From: Paraspadella gotoi
Lineage: Eukaryota; Chaetognatha
Length of the DNA stretch: 64,000 nucleotides
NCBI GenBank assembly: GCA_051294375.1
Contig: CM119263.1
Location: 18,252,628-18,316,627, forward strand
Direction: 5' to 3'
Notes under the pieces: generated by a model
What the model saw: the letters and a program-made list of their open reading frames with translations, nothing else
The model's database searches: none
Told to the model about the DNA's origin: nothing
Shown: piece after piece, positions 53,701-64,000 of the stretch
Layout of the letters: the number at the start of each line of letters is the position of its first letter
Position numbering within the stretch: position 1 is the first letter of the stretch
Translations under genes and position numbers: made by a program

Positions 53701-56700
53701 CAGAAGGTCTGCCTGTAGAAATTAAAGCAACTGTTGAAAGTAAAAGTGAAGGAATGGCTAAAGAAAAACAGGATACTGAGCCAACTCCAACAGATAGAAT
53801 ATTTACTTTAAAGAGAGTCTATACTGACAAAGAACTTACAACAGCCACTGTGAAGGAGCAAGAAGTGACTGCAACAGAAATTGCTGCTGAGGAAAAGAAA
53901 CCTACTGAAAAATTTGAAAAAAAAGCTACAGTAAAAGAGCAGACAACAAAAAGGCCAACAGTAATTGAAAAAGTGAACGCAACAATTAAAGTTTTTACTG
54001 ATGAAAAACAGATAACAACTGAATTGCAAGAAGTGCTGGCGACGGCAAGTACTATGGAAGAAAGTGAATCAACAAGAGTAACTAAAGAAGAAAGAACTAC
54101 TAGAGAGCCAACTGTCACTGGGATATTTATTACACCAGAGAAAGTTTTTCCTGACAGAAAGTCTACTGCACAGGTTGTTGTTGAGGAAGGAAAATCAACT
54201 ATGGTAACTGAAAGAGATGTGACAAAAAAAGATCAAGCTGTAACAAGGCAAACTCCTATAACACGAGTTAGTTTTACCAAAGAGGTTTTTCCTGATGAAA
54301 AACTGTCGGGAACCAAAAGTTCTGTAAAGGAAAGTGAACCTACTGAAGAGGCTGAAAGAGAAAAAACAGAGAAAGAAAAAAAAACAACTGAACAAAGTTC
54401 ACCAGGAATGTTTACTATACCAGACAAATTTTATTCTGATACAGAGCTTACAACTACTAGAATGCAGCAAAAAGTAACTATGACCAAAGGCCATTCTGAA
54501 GACGAAAAACCTCCCATTGAGACAACAAAAAAAGTGACGGAAGATAAACCAGAGGAAACTGAATCGACTCCATTTAGAAGATTTTCAACATCAGCTCCAA
54601 TGCAGGAAGAGTTGGTGACTGATATAGTTTTTGAAGATAGAGAATCAACAAAAGGAACGATAAAGGAAGTAACATCAAAAGAGCCATCTGAAATTAAACG
54701 ATTTATGACAACAAAGATTGTTTCTTCTGATACTATGATAACAACAGAAAGTTTAGCTAAGGAAGTTGAACCCACTATAGAAGCTAAAAAAGAGATAACA
54801 AAAAAAGAAGAAATAACTACAGAGCAAACGCCAACAGGTAAATTTAGTATGCCTACAAAAATGTTTTCTACAAAAGAACTTAAGATAACAACTGCCTCAG
54901 AGGGTGCTGTCGAAAGAAGCAAGTCAACCAGTCAAATTGATAGAGAAGTGACAGAGACAAAGCAAGCAACAACAGAGCCAACTCTATTCAGAAGTGTTTC
55001 GGTTACCCAAGAAATTTTTCCTGACAAAAAATATACACCAACCTCTGGTAAGATGCCAGAACTAACTGTGACAGTTTACCCAGATCTGGGTAGCAAGCAA
55101 ACAAGGGTGAGTGAGAAACAATTTACTGGAACAGAAGCTGAGGCCACTAAGCCAAGTTTAATAGATAGAGTAACATCAACAGGCAAAGTTTTTTCTGAAG
55201 AAACCAAGCCAACTAAAATGCCTGAAAAAAAACTAACAGAGAAAGAAAAACAGCAAACTGAGCCTACACAAACAGAGTCATTTATTGTAACAGATAGAGT
55301 TTATCCTGATAAAAAGCTGTCAACAACTTCTTCTATAGTACCAGTAACAAAGGATATGGCTGAAGACGTCAAAACAACTAGAGAGAGAGCGAGAGAAACA
55401 ACAGAGGAAATCTTGACTGGGCCAACAGTAACAGAAAGAGTGTCCATATCTAGAGACATTGTCTCTGACAAAAAATTAAAAACAACGGCACAGTTCCAAG
55501 AAGTGTTGACCACTGCATTTCCTTTTGAGAAAGTTGAATCCACGAAGGATGAGGAATTAGAAATGACTAAGGAATTTGTTTATAAAAAACTAACAACGCC
55601 TTCTGATTTACACATCTCACATAGAGAAAGTACTGTAAGTAAACTGACTAGAGAGTCTGAAAGAAAGACTACAGAAAAAGATAAAGAGGCAACATTTTAT
55701 CCTACTAAAGAACTTACAAGAACTACATTAAAAAAAGGTTACACAATAGAAGGCAAACCAACTATGGAGAGTGAAACAGAAATAACACAGAAAAAGGAAG
55801 CAGTTACAAAGCCAACTCCTAAAGAAAGAGTTAATGGAACACAGGTGATTATCCTTGAAAAATACTCAACTGAGTCTTCTCCAATTATTAGTCGTGCTAC
55901 AACTAAGGAAGTATTTGAGGGTAAAGTACAGACAACCATGCAAGAGAAGTTGGTGACTGAAAAAGAAGAGTCAATTAAATCAACTCAAGTTCAGGAAGTG
56001 ACAACAACAGGAGCTGCAACTCTGGAGGGTACTAAATCAACTGGAGCAACTGAAAGAGAAATAACAGAAGAAAAACAACAAGTAACAACCAAGACAATTC
56101 CAATAGAAAGATTTACTGCAACTCAGAAAGCACAAACCGAAACAGTTTCTGTTCAAAAAATGTTGACAACAGAAAGTTATGTTAAGGTAGATAAATCCAC
56201 TAAGGATGCTGAAACAGTAGTAACAGAAAAAGAAAAAGAGCAAGCTGGACCAAGTCCAACTGTTGGATTTACTCACACAAAGAAAATGTATCCAACAACC
56301 ATAAGACAGGAGCAAAAAGTAACTCTATTAGAAGGCCAAACCAGGGAAATGGAAACGCCAGACAGAGAACAAGCGACAACAATGTCAACTCCAATAAAAC
56401 GAGTATCAGCAACCATGGAAGTTTTTACCGACAAAATAGTATCAACTGCAAAGGTTCAAGAAGTAGTTGCAACTGAAAGTGCTATCGAGGAAGGAAAACC
56501 AACTGAGTTATATTCCACAGTGAAAGACAAAGAACAAACTTTAGCTGAAATGTATCCAACAACTAGCATAATTCCTTTTAAGGAAAATCTTTCAACAATA
56601 TTTACACAGGTGGAAAAAGTTACAGCAACAGAAAGTACAGCTGAGAAAAGGAAAGCTTCTTGGGAGACGGAAAAAAAAGTAACAAAAAAAGAGCAAATCA

Positions 56701-57563
56701 CAACCCAGCCAGTTTTTTCTGATAAAGTTTTAACAACATCTGCTACAAAGGTACAAAAAATTACAGTTACAAAAGGCCTGGATCAAGAACCAACAAAAGA
56801 GACAGAAAGAGAGTTGGAGCCCAAAGTGGAAAAGCAAGTTGAAACAAAGACAAAAGCTGCTGCAACGACTGAAGAAGCAGAAGAAGTGATCTCAACAGAA
56901 ATAGCTTGGGTCACGACGGGGCGAGCCGCTACTGAAATAGTTGGGGCCACTGATGAAGTCGGGACCACAGACGCCGTTGACGCCGAGGACATCGAAGCAT
57001 CTGGCGACGCCGACGATGACCTTCCTTCAATTCGCTTTAAACGTGCTCTAAAGAAACGATTACGTCCCAAATTCTCAAAGCCCCCATCGCATCACATCCC
57101 ACCTCCCTACCGCTACACTCTTCAAAACGTATGCTTAGCTAATTAGTTTTTAGTTGCGCCCCGATTACTTGTGGAGAAACTCTATAAGCCACTTTTTGGT
57201 CGGACAGTCTGTTGTTCTATCCTACTTAAATATTTGTAACCCGGTTAATATCATATTATTTTTTATAATACTTAAAAGTAAGGTTATATACCATGAGATA
57301 CTTAATGTACACGCTTTGCATACTTGTACATTCACATGATAACATAAAAATCCAATCACATGAAAAGAAAGTCAACCTGTTGTATCTAATTTAATATAGT
57401 AAATATTTTGAAGACTGGTGAGGTACCTTAAACTGCTGCTTTTGGATAAATATAAATATATAAATATAAATATAAGTTAATGCAGCGCAACAGTTTGAAC
57501 TTCACTGGTCTTGCTTTCACATTTTTTAGTTTATAAATTTTTTTGTGGTTTTTTGTTTTGTTT

Positions 57564-57620
<57 letters not shown>

Positions 57621-58338
57621 TTAAAATTGCCCTCAGGTGCACTTTCGCAACGCTGGATCCTTTTTTTGCAACGATCCTAAACACACCGACGATCACGATA
57701 GCGCTCAGCTCACGATTATCGGTCGGAAACCGATTTGCGAAAGGCTCAAACATAATTCGGCTCTTTGTCGACTCAGAAAGGTAAGAAATGTTTTCATTTT
57801 ATCATAGAGAGAAAAAAATCAGAACAGAAACAGGAACTTTATTTGCGCCTTAGCAGAGAGAAACAGTATGTTATCTTAGTTAGCGTTGTCAGAAATCCTA
57901 CTTTGTTTCTACGCATTCCACAACACACTTTTTTCACATTCTCCTTTTTTTGCTTTTAACGATTTTTCGCCTTTCCCTTTCTATCTTTGTTGACTCCATT
58001 TCTAATTTCATATATGACATTACGGTGCATTTATTTGAATATTATTCTGATTATTTAACTATTTATAATGGTATGAAGAATTGTATATTAAGAAAGAATA
58101 TATAGTATACGCCGTATGTATAAAGAAAGAATATATTTTCACTTTTCAGTTTGGCCCCGCCCATGTCGAGATGACTGTGACGCGGAACGGGAAGCCGTTC
58201 AACGCGGGGACGGCTTTCAACCCGATGACCGGGATGCTCGCCGTCCATTTCCACGGAAGGGGTCGCTTCGAAGTCTTCGTCGACGGAGTCGAAGGGATAA
58301 CGAAAGCCGTTCTCTTCTTGGGCAGGGGAAATTTTTAA
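41202..58338 (+). CDS. Giant secreted Thr/Lys/Glu-repeat protein with split Ig-like ends
   Basis: Three exons: 41202-57128, 57637-57780 and 58150-58338, joined in phase 0, for about 5,400 residues. Residues 1-19 are a signal peptide. Residues 25-38 (LVVEGGDFAIDCPW) resemble the first strands of an Ig domain. From about residue 87 the protein is almost only Thr-, Lys- and Glu-rich repeats. Just before the end of exon 1 come an RFKR furin-like site and a basic stretch, then RYTLQN continuing in exon 2 as VHFRNAGSFFCND and AQLTIIG, which resembles the E, F and G strands of an Ig domain. Exon 3 adds a beta-rich tail with NGKPFNAG and GRFEVFVDGV. The high Thr content suggests O-glycosylation, so a mucin-like or matrix protein is the best guess. 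I do not recognise a family. The frame is broken between 43212 and 44454 by indels and a gap. Confidence 0.7.
42221..42920 (+). repeat. 417-bp near-identical tandem repeat inside the giant exon
   Basis: The block starting GGTGAAGATTGTAGGAGCTA occurs at 42221 and 42638, a spacing of 417 bp (139 codons), with only a few differences. The second unit runs into the N gap, so more units are probably hidden there. Confidence 0.9.
42921..43211. other. Assembly gap (291 N) inside the giant exon
   Basis: The gap lies within tandem repeats. The frame entering it is not the frame leaving it: a continuous frame would need codons starting at 43211. So the gap length is not exact. Confidence 0.95.
43411..44655 (+). 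repeat. About 345-bp tandem repeats with frame-breaking indels
   Basis: Four units start near 43411, 43756, 44105 and 44449 with GGTGGATGTTGTTGCTGCAA or a close variant. They are nearly identical over about 345 bp (115 codons) but differ by single-base gains and losses, often in A-runs, so no frame stays open across them. The following 12.7 kb is fully open. Sequencing or assembly error in young tandem copies is more likely than gene death. Confidence 0.8.
44750..53100 (+). repeat. Class A protein repeats, about 190-197 residues
   Basis: A landmark of the form TLQTLIEVITTKATQWVKE recurs near 44799, 45380, 45955, 46747, 47310, 48390, 48983, 49385, 50533 and 51112. Commonest spacing is 560-590 bp, with a few longer or shorter gaps. 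Each unit also carries PTTAQVDVV, TEGAID and TKGPFKE-like blocks. Units are diverged, unlike the young copies at 42.2-44.6 kb. The Trp in the landmark is among the few conserved aromatic residues, lost in the later units. Confidence 0.75.
53100..56800 (+). repeat. Class B protein repeats, about 45-57 residues
   Basis: From about 53.1 kb the unit changes to a shorter one with the landmark EPTPTxRxxxTKxVFxDKKLTT (x variable). It occurs near 53250, 53470, 53785, 53955, 54110, 54250, 54395, 54830, 54980, 55150, 55262, 55422, 55810, 56095, 56250 and 56385, mostly 140-170 bp apart. The landmark keeps an aromatic-acidic pair (VFPD, VYTD or similar) and an Arg before a Phe/Val. Confidence 0.7.
56905..57128 (+). 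CDS. C-terminal unique part of the giant exon with furin-like site
   Basis: Base composition returns to normal. The frame encodes an acidic segment (DAEDIEASGDADDDLPS), then IRFKRALKKRLRPKFSK with a RFKR furin-type site, then PPPYRYTLQN up to the GTATGC donor at 57129. Cleavage at RFKR would release the repeat region from the C-terminal part. Confidence 0.65.
57569..57613 (+). repeat. (CT)n microsatellite before exon 2 of the giant gene
   Basis: Pure CT run of about 45 bases, ending 23 bases before the acceptor at 57635-57636. Confidence 0.95.
57637..57780 (+). CDS. Giant protein exon 2: Ig F-G strand-like segment
   Basis: Exactly 48 codons, phase 0 at both ends, with CAG acceptor and GTAAGA donor. 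Together with the end of exon 1 it reads TLQNVHFRNAGSFFC, close to the L-x-N-V-x-x-x-D-A-G-x-Y-x-C pattern of Ig domains, then SAQLTIIG as a G strand. Two further cysteines follow (PICERL, SALCRL). Confidence 0.7.
58150..58338 (+). CDS. Giant protein exon 3: beta-rich C-terminus
   Basis: Sixty-two codons plus TAA, after a TTTTCAG acceptor, phase 0. It encodes FGPAHVEMTVTRNGKPF, then NPMTGMLAVHFHGRGRFEV and FVDGVEGITKAVLFLGRGNF (given as separate pieces). Alternating hydrophobic residues suggest a small beta sandwich or a second Ig-like fold. There is no cysteine, membrane helix or GPI signal, so the protein appears fully secreted. Confidence 0.7.
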   Translation, partial: FGPAHVEMTVTRNGKPFNAGTAFNPMTGMLAVHFHGRGRFEVFVDGVEGITKAVLFLGRGNF

Positions 58339-58835
58339 GAGAGACGGAGTGGAGATGGAAATGATAGAGTTTGAAGCTGACAGCGATGGAGATAAGGTCG
58401 AAAATATTAATTTTTAAGGGTAAGGGAAGAGAGACTTCGGGCGAGATATAATTAAGGAGAAGAGTAAAATCGCTAGAAGGTTGCACAAAAGGACTTTTTA
58501 CGCGCTAAACGACTATTAGGCTCAAAGCGACTTTATATCCAAGAAGAGAGAAACATTTTTTTTGTCAAAGCCTAAATATGTTCGAGCAGCATGGTTTGGA
58601 GGAAGAGGTAGTTTCGGCTTACGAGAATATGAAGACGATGCCATCATCATTCTTAACGGAAGTCGGATTACGAAGAGACGTTAAACTTATTCTTTGTACA
58701 GTATTATATTAATACGAATAACTAATATGTTGTTCGAATTACGCTTACCAACGCATTGACCCCAGTGAATTCATTCGTATTCTGTCTTCACTAATCTAAT
58801 ACTAATAAGTGTACAAACAGTTTTTTTTTCCTAGG

Positions 58836-58897
58836 AATAAAAATTGTACAAAATTGTACAGATTTATTGTAAGAAATAGATTTGATTTGTAAATAAA
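58836..58897 (+). terminator. Candidate polyadenylation signals of the giant gene
   Basis: AATAAA at 58836-58841 and again at 58892-58897, about 500-560 bp after the stop codon. Confidence 0.45.
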
Positions 58898-59301
58898 TCG
58901 ATAAAAAGTCTACTGTGGTTGAAACCAATTTTTCTTTACGAAGTAGTAGTTGGTTTGAGTGTTAAGTTTTATTAGAGGGCGAATCAGATTCGACCCAAGA
59001 AAAGGGATTCTTCTTTCTTATTTCTTTTTTTTAACGACTTCCCCAGTTTTACGAAAAAGGTGAACTCCGCCCGAAAACAAAATATATCCCAGGAAATAAA
59101 AAGTTTTTTTTCTCTCTCTCTTTCTCTATTCTTTGCGGAGAAGGAAAGAAAAAAAGTCTTTCTCTCACGTGACTGGGTAAACACGGAATAAAAAGGCCCT
59201 GAACATGCATTGTGGATGAGGGTTCCGCCCGTCAACGACCCCTGCGCTAAATACGTAATATGATCCATGAAGTCGGCGGTGGTGAAGAGGGGAGGAGAAG
59301 A

Positions 59302-59304
<3 letters not shown>

Positions 59305-59373
<69 letters not shown>

Positions 59374-59398
59374 GAGAGAGTGAGAAAAGAGAGAGAGA
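59305..59398 (+). repeat. (GA)n microsatellite
   Basis: About 95 bases of GA with a few interruptions. Confidence 0.95.
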
Positions 59399-59502
59399 CA
59401 TTTGAATAAAACATGAATCGGTAGATGATTAAGCATCGGCATCAACATCTGTCGAGAAAAACCATTGAATGGGAAGAGGGAAAAGGTGCGCGAAAAGTGA
59501 GA

Positions 59503-59523
59503 TAGAGAGAGCGAGAGAGAGAG

Positions 59524-59612
<89 letters not shown>
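59503..59612 (+). repeat. (GA)n microsatellite
   Basis: About 110 bases, almost pure GA in its second half. Confidence 0.95.
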
Positions 59613-59617
<5 letters not shown>

Positions 59618-59899
59618 AGTTGTCGTTTAAGAAATTGCCTCAAATTAATTAAACAAAATTTTCTGAAATGAATCATGTCAACTTTACGGAAGGCTAAAAG
59701 TTCTTGAGATTATAATTACTGTATTCAAAAACCTAGTACGTATTTTTTTAAAACATTCGTGGTAAGAATTTCTAAAACTTTTAGTTTTCTTTTCAGCATT
59801 AACAGTGAAAGGGTTTTTTTAAGGTTAATTTTCAATTTTATGGCAGAGTCCATGACCAGTTGCGCCTAAACGGCTGCTGGGTCAAAAATAAACGACCGG

Positions 59900-60093
<194 letters not shown>

Positions 60094-61166
60094 TTTCCTT
60101 TCTTTTTTGCCTTCTTTCTTTCAGATTCTCTCCTCTTTTTGGCTTTGCTGATTCTGGGCCAAGGAAACCAATATTAGTGGCAACAAGATCTACAGTTCAA
60201 GGTATATCGGATTTAGCCACGTGCCAAAGGTCGATGGCAATTTAGAAAAGGGGTGGCGCGAGGTTCCTCAGTTGGATGGCAATTTAGTGACAAAGGTGGC
60301 GTGAGGACCAGAGGGGCGGGGTCTTTGACATCGCAGACGATTTTAGTCTCTGCTCGCGGAGATTTAGTAGGAAATTATTTGGTCGGTCTGTAATTCTGTT
60401 ATAGCACAATAAATACTAATATACTGATATATTTAATATATTTTTTATCTGAAATAGTTGAGAAGTAATAAACATTCACTTTAATATTTTTAAAATAAGA
60501 TTACACAAATTTTAATAATTAACGATACCGTAATATGCAAATATAATTTAGTTATGATCGTGATATATAAATAAATTTTTATTAAGACTGTTTCAGCAGA
60601 GAGTTTTAGTTCTCATTTCCAGAGAATGGAGTTATCAATTGATAAGCAAATAATATAATTTAGGAAGCAGTTTTATTAGAAAGCTCAAGATCTCGCCGAC
60701 GACGGCGACGATAATGACGACGGTGACGAACTGTGACGAACTGCGAAGATGACGCCAGCGAAAGGATTTAATTACCCTAAATTTAACTCCGTGATGGGAA
60801 CCAACGAAGGGGCGGTGAAAATATCCTGGAGAAAATTTTTACAATTATTAAAATGCATTCGTGAATTCCCATATATTCGTAAAAATTGGTAATTTTTCAG
60901 ATAAAAATAATAACTTATTTTTCGCCAACTGGAATAATATTTTCTAACCAACGTACCTCCACATCTTTCAAACGGGTTCAAATCGATGAAGAACCAATGA
61001 TGACTGTGGTCCTTTTCGCCAGCATCTACTTTTACATCGGGCGGAGGAAGGAATTCTATCTACATCAGGAAATATCGCCCTTGATCGGAAGAAGACTTGA
61101 CGATTCAAAAAGACTCGAAGCTAAAGGAAGGAAGGAAGGAAGGAAGAAAAATCATGATTTTTCTCT

Positions 61167-61191
61167 NNNNNNNNNNNNNNNNNNNNNNNNN
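61167..61191. other. Assembly gap (25 N)
   Basis: Fixed-size gap following a (GGAA)n run. Unlike the gap at 7083, I do not see duplicated sequence on its two sides. Confidence 0.95.
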
Positions 61192-62160
61192 AGTTACTAG
61201 GTATAGATAGCCTACTGCGAATTGTAAAATTTGTCAAATCTTAATATAATATATGTTTCATAAGTATAATGGTTTTGTTCGTTTCCTCACTTTTAGAATT
61301 TAATAATTAACTTAGAAATTTTACTACGCCGTTAATGGGCATCAGAGAAAATACAATTGAAATATGACAGATAATATTTTGTATTTGAGTTTGACGCAAT
61401 ATTTCTTAATGACCTTACAAATAAGGATAAAAATATAAAAAATATAGTTAATAATACAAACAAAGCGTCTTTTAAAATACTGTTTGATGTCAGACGCAGA
61501 ACTGTCCCTCGCCCTAGTTAAACGATGCCTACATAAAATATACATCAGGATATTTACCCGAGTTCAGCTTTTTTAATCCTCAGTCGTGTATCTTCTCTCG
61601 AAAAAGGTGGCAACATTGACGCCGATACTAATTCGACGCCGTTCGGACGTCAGCCCTCTTTTTCTGCCCGCTACCACGCTCCACATGCGGCCTACAACGC
61701 ATACAAGTTTAGGAGTTATATTAATTTAATTTTTATTTATTAAAAAATAATGAGCCTAATGCCTTAATACTGGACTTTTTTTAAAACACGTGTTAGTTAT
61801 TTCGAAGATTAGTATTCTTTTCATCTCAGTTATTACGATTTCGTTTAAAAAATCAAACATTGATTTAATTTCATATTGCTATGTATAAACTTAAACATCC
61901 TCATCGCCAGAATTATATTGTTATAAATAAATGATACAGATATTCCATATTCTATGAACATCCTTGTTATACATGACTAAAATGAGCTAACAAATCTGTT
62001 AGAATGTGAAAATTGGATGTGTTTAGGAAAAATGGTCATAAAATATTGCTTTGATTCTAAATAATTTTGCAATGACAAATTATGTTCATTTTCTTTCTAT
62101 TTCGTTGTTTTTTGTACAATTATAGAGAAAGACACAAGCTTTATTTCTTTGTGTACAACA

Positions 62161-62230
62161 ATTTTTAATTTACCGCTGATGAAGGCTTACATAAGCGAAA
62201 CATTGTCCTATGTAAAATAAAAAATACGTA
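62161..62230 (+). other. Hammerhead-ribozyme-like core motif
   Basis: CTGATGA (62176-62182) is followed by a perfect 5-bp hairpin GCTTA-CA-TAAGC (62185-62196), then GAAAC and, three bases later, GTC (62205-62207). That order matches the hammerhead core with a 2-bp stem III. The flanks TTTAC (62169-62173) and GTAAA (62212-62216) could form part of stem I. Against it, two extra bases (AG) lie before stem II and the base pairs nearest the cleavage site are poor. It may be a decayed copy or chance. Confidence 0.25.
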
Positions 62231-63364
62231 TGTACCCAAACAAAATAAACTTTGTCTTTCGCTAAACAAAATTGTAGGTTTTTCATTATTGTTATTATAA
62301 AGATGTACTCATGTTTTAACATTCTTATTTTAAATGATTTTACTAATAATTTCTGAGAATTTGTTCATTTTTTGATTAAAAAATAAATAGAATTGCAGAA
62401 GCGATCTAAGCGAAGGAGATAGGGTAATGGGTAAGGCGCTTATGCGTAAGTCACATAGCAATTATATTTTTTGGTAAAATCGATTATAAGGCTTGTATAA
62501 AGTTAATTAACCTTATTAACAGCTTTTATAAGCTTATACATAGGATAGTTGATGCTTATGTGCGGCTCATGTACTTATGTCCGATTTTGCGTTAATTTTT
62601 AGCAATTTTATGAAAGAAGTACTTACTTTTAAAATTAACTTCAACTATTTATCATAAACAGAGTTTTCTTTACACACTTTTTATTGATGAAAACCGGCGT
62701 TTAGATTCTTTGTTTGGCTATATTCACTTAAAAAAGTGAACTTACCAGCTTTATGTGATATCAAATTTTGCGTTATTTTTGACATTTTTTGCATCAAATT
62801 GCTTTATAAAATCGATAGACGGAAAGAATTGACGCGATGAATTTTCTTTTTTTGAATTATGGGCATATATTTATCAAATACCAAAAATTCAAGGGCGACA
62901 AGAGTCATATATCATATCTTTAATTTATTGCTTCCGACGCTTAGTGGATACGGTATAATTGTAATTCAATTAATCATTAAAAATTTATCCAATCATTTAA
63001 TTAAAACTATCTTGCCCACGACATTGGACAAGCTATGTTGGGTTTAGACCTCCGTCCTCTTACAAGATAATTATATTAATTATATAGCAAGGCTTTCAAT
63101 CAAGACTCTCTCACAGTCTAGTTTATTTATTCCCAGAGGTACGTGTGGCGCTTCGGCTAATCAATGAAATGGTATAATGTTTCAAAGAATGTTTCAATTG
63201 TTTAAAATATCATTACATTAAATTCGTGTTCGTCCTCGGCATCATCAGCCACTAACTTGACGTCGACATCGACGGTGTGCGAACTGCACAGTGCACAGTG
63301 CACAGTGTAGTGCACACGCCTTCGTCACTGTTGTCATTCTGTTCGACGTCGCGGTCGTCCTCAA

Positions 63365-63374
63365 CGTCGTCGTC

Positions 63375-63426
<52 letters not shown>
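63365..63426 (+). repeat. (CGT)n trinucleotide repeat
   Basis: About 20 CGT/CTC units; gives poly-Ser, poly-Val or poly-Asp depending on frame and strand. No splice-supported gene surrounds it. Confidence 0.95.
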
Positions 63427-63427
<1 letters not shown>

Positions 63428-64000
63428 AGATTTTGACCCCGAAAACGTTGGAGCGGAATGCGGAAGATTTGGAGTCTCTGGGGGCGGAAGAAGAGGAGAA
63501 GCCGGAAGAGGAAAGGGAGGAGAAAAAAAAGAGGAAAGAAAAGAGATGAACTACGAAGCTGACAACTCGGTTGGAGGAAAGGAAAAGAAGGTTGAAAAAA
63601 GGAAGAGAGAGAGAGGAAAGAACCTGTCGAACCTGTGAAACCTGACGAAGTGGAAAGAAAGAATCAGAAAGACAAGAAAGAAAAGTAAAGACGAGGCGAA
63701 AGAGATGAAAGAAAGAAAAAAGAAAAAAAGGAAAAAAAAAGAAAGAAAGAATAAGCACAGACAAGAAAGATAAAAGAACCGATCAACCACCAACCAACCA
63801 ACCAACCAACCAACCATCCAATGGATAAAAGAAAATACCAACTCTCAAGTGGAACCTGCCCAACCTGCCAAACCCGAAATGTTCTTTCCTTTCGTCTCGC
63901 TTCCGCTTTTTTCCTCCAGGATCGAATTTTCGCTAATAACGAAATCGGAAAGACCGAAATTCTTTTGGGCAAGCGAGTTCCCTATATATCGCGATAGGTT

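Noticed and set aside
41381-57070. Many antisense frames of 60-272 codons opposite the giant exon
   Set aside because: The A-rich, stop-poor coding strand leaves its complement open; these are Ser/Val/Thr-rich shadows of the repeat.
62405-62450. tRNA-like stretch (ATAGGGTAATGGGTAAGGCG)
   Set aside because: It resembles a box A or D-arm region, but no box B and no cloverleaf could be formed; possibly a fragment of a tRNA-derived SINE.
63252-63764. Frames with poly-Asp, poly-Ser or Glu/Lys-rich tails around the CGT array
   Set aside because: They are translations of the trinucleotide and purine repeats, without splice-supported exons.

Overview
This is a draft-assembly piece of an animal nuclear genome, most likely an invertebrate and possibly an arthropod or other ecdysozoan; the species cannot be named from the sequence. 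Genes have GT-AG introns of about 70 bp to 5 kb in AT-rich non-coding DNA, with very many (GA)n/(CT)n microsatellites. There are four assembly gaps (7083-7107, 28106-28115, 42921-43211, 61167-61191) and no bacterial-type operons.

Layout. 1-3850: GA-rich compound repeat and AT-rich DNA with no exon I can support. About 3850-22104, plus strand: the 3' half of a membrane adenylyl cyclase gene of the ADCY8/Ac78C type. It covers the end of the second membrane domain, the whole C2a catalytic domain and the C2b tail; the first half of the gene must lie upstream of the window. The membrane-domain part occurs twice (about 3850-7082 and 7108-11385) on either side of a 25-N gap, and both copies become error-ridden towards that gap. 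This looks like a false duplication made in assembly. A short extra exon at 19375-19501 gives the cyclase a second possible C-terminus.

24084-25307, plus: a three-exon Ly6/uPAR-type GPI-anchored protein with a fold-back element in its second intron. 27881-30174, minus: a seven-exon SLC22-type organic ion transporter of 543 residues. 30175-36262: non-coding, with a 383-bp fold-back element and an 0.8-kb polypurine tract. 36263-37220, minus: a four-exon secreted EF-hand protein matching MCFD2. 37221-41123: non-coding.

41202-58338, plus: the most unusual locus, a secreted protein of about 5,400 residues. Its first exon is about 15.9 kb and consists almost entirely of degenerate Thr/Lys/Glu repeats of two classes. 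The repeat block sits between an N-terminal piece that looks like the first strands of an immunoglobulin-like domain and a C-terminal piece that looks like its last strands. I could not assign it to a known family. 58339-64000: repeat-rich non-coding DNA, including a sequence with hammerhead-ribozyme-like core elements at 62176-62207.

The genes are independent eukaryotic transcription units. I see no shared pathway beyond several being membrane or secretory proteins.
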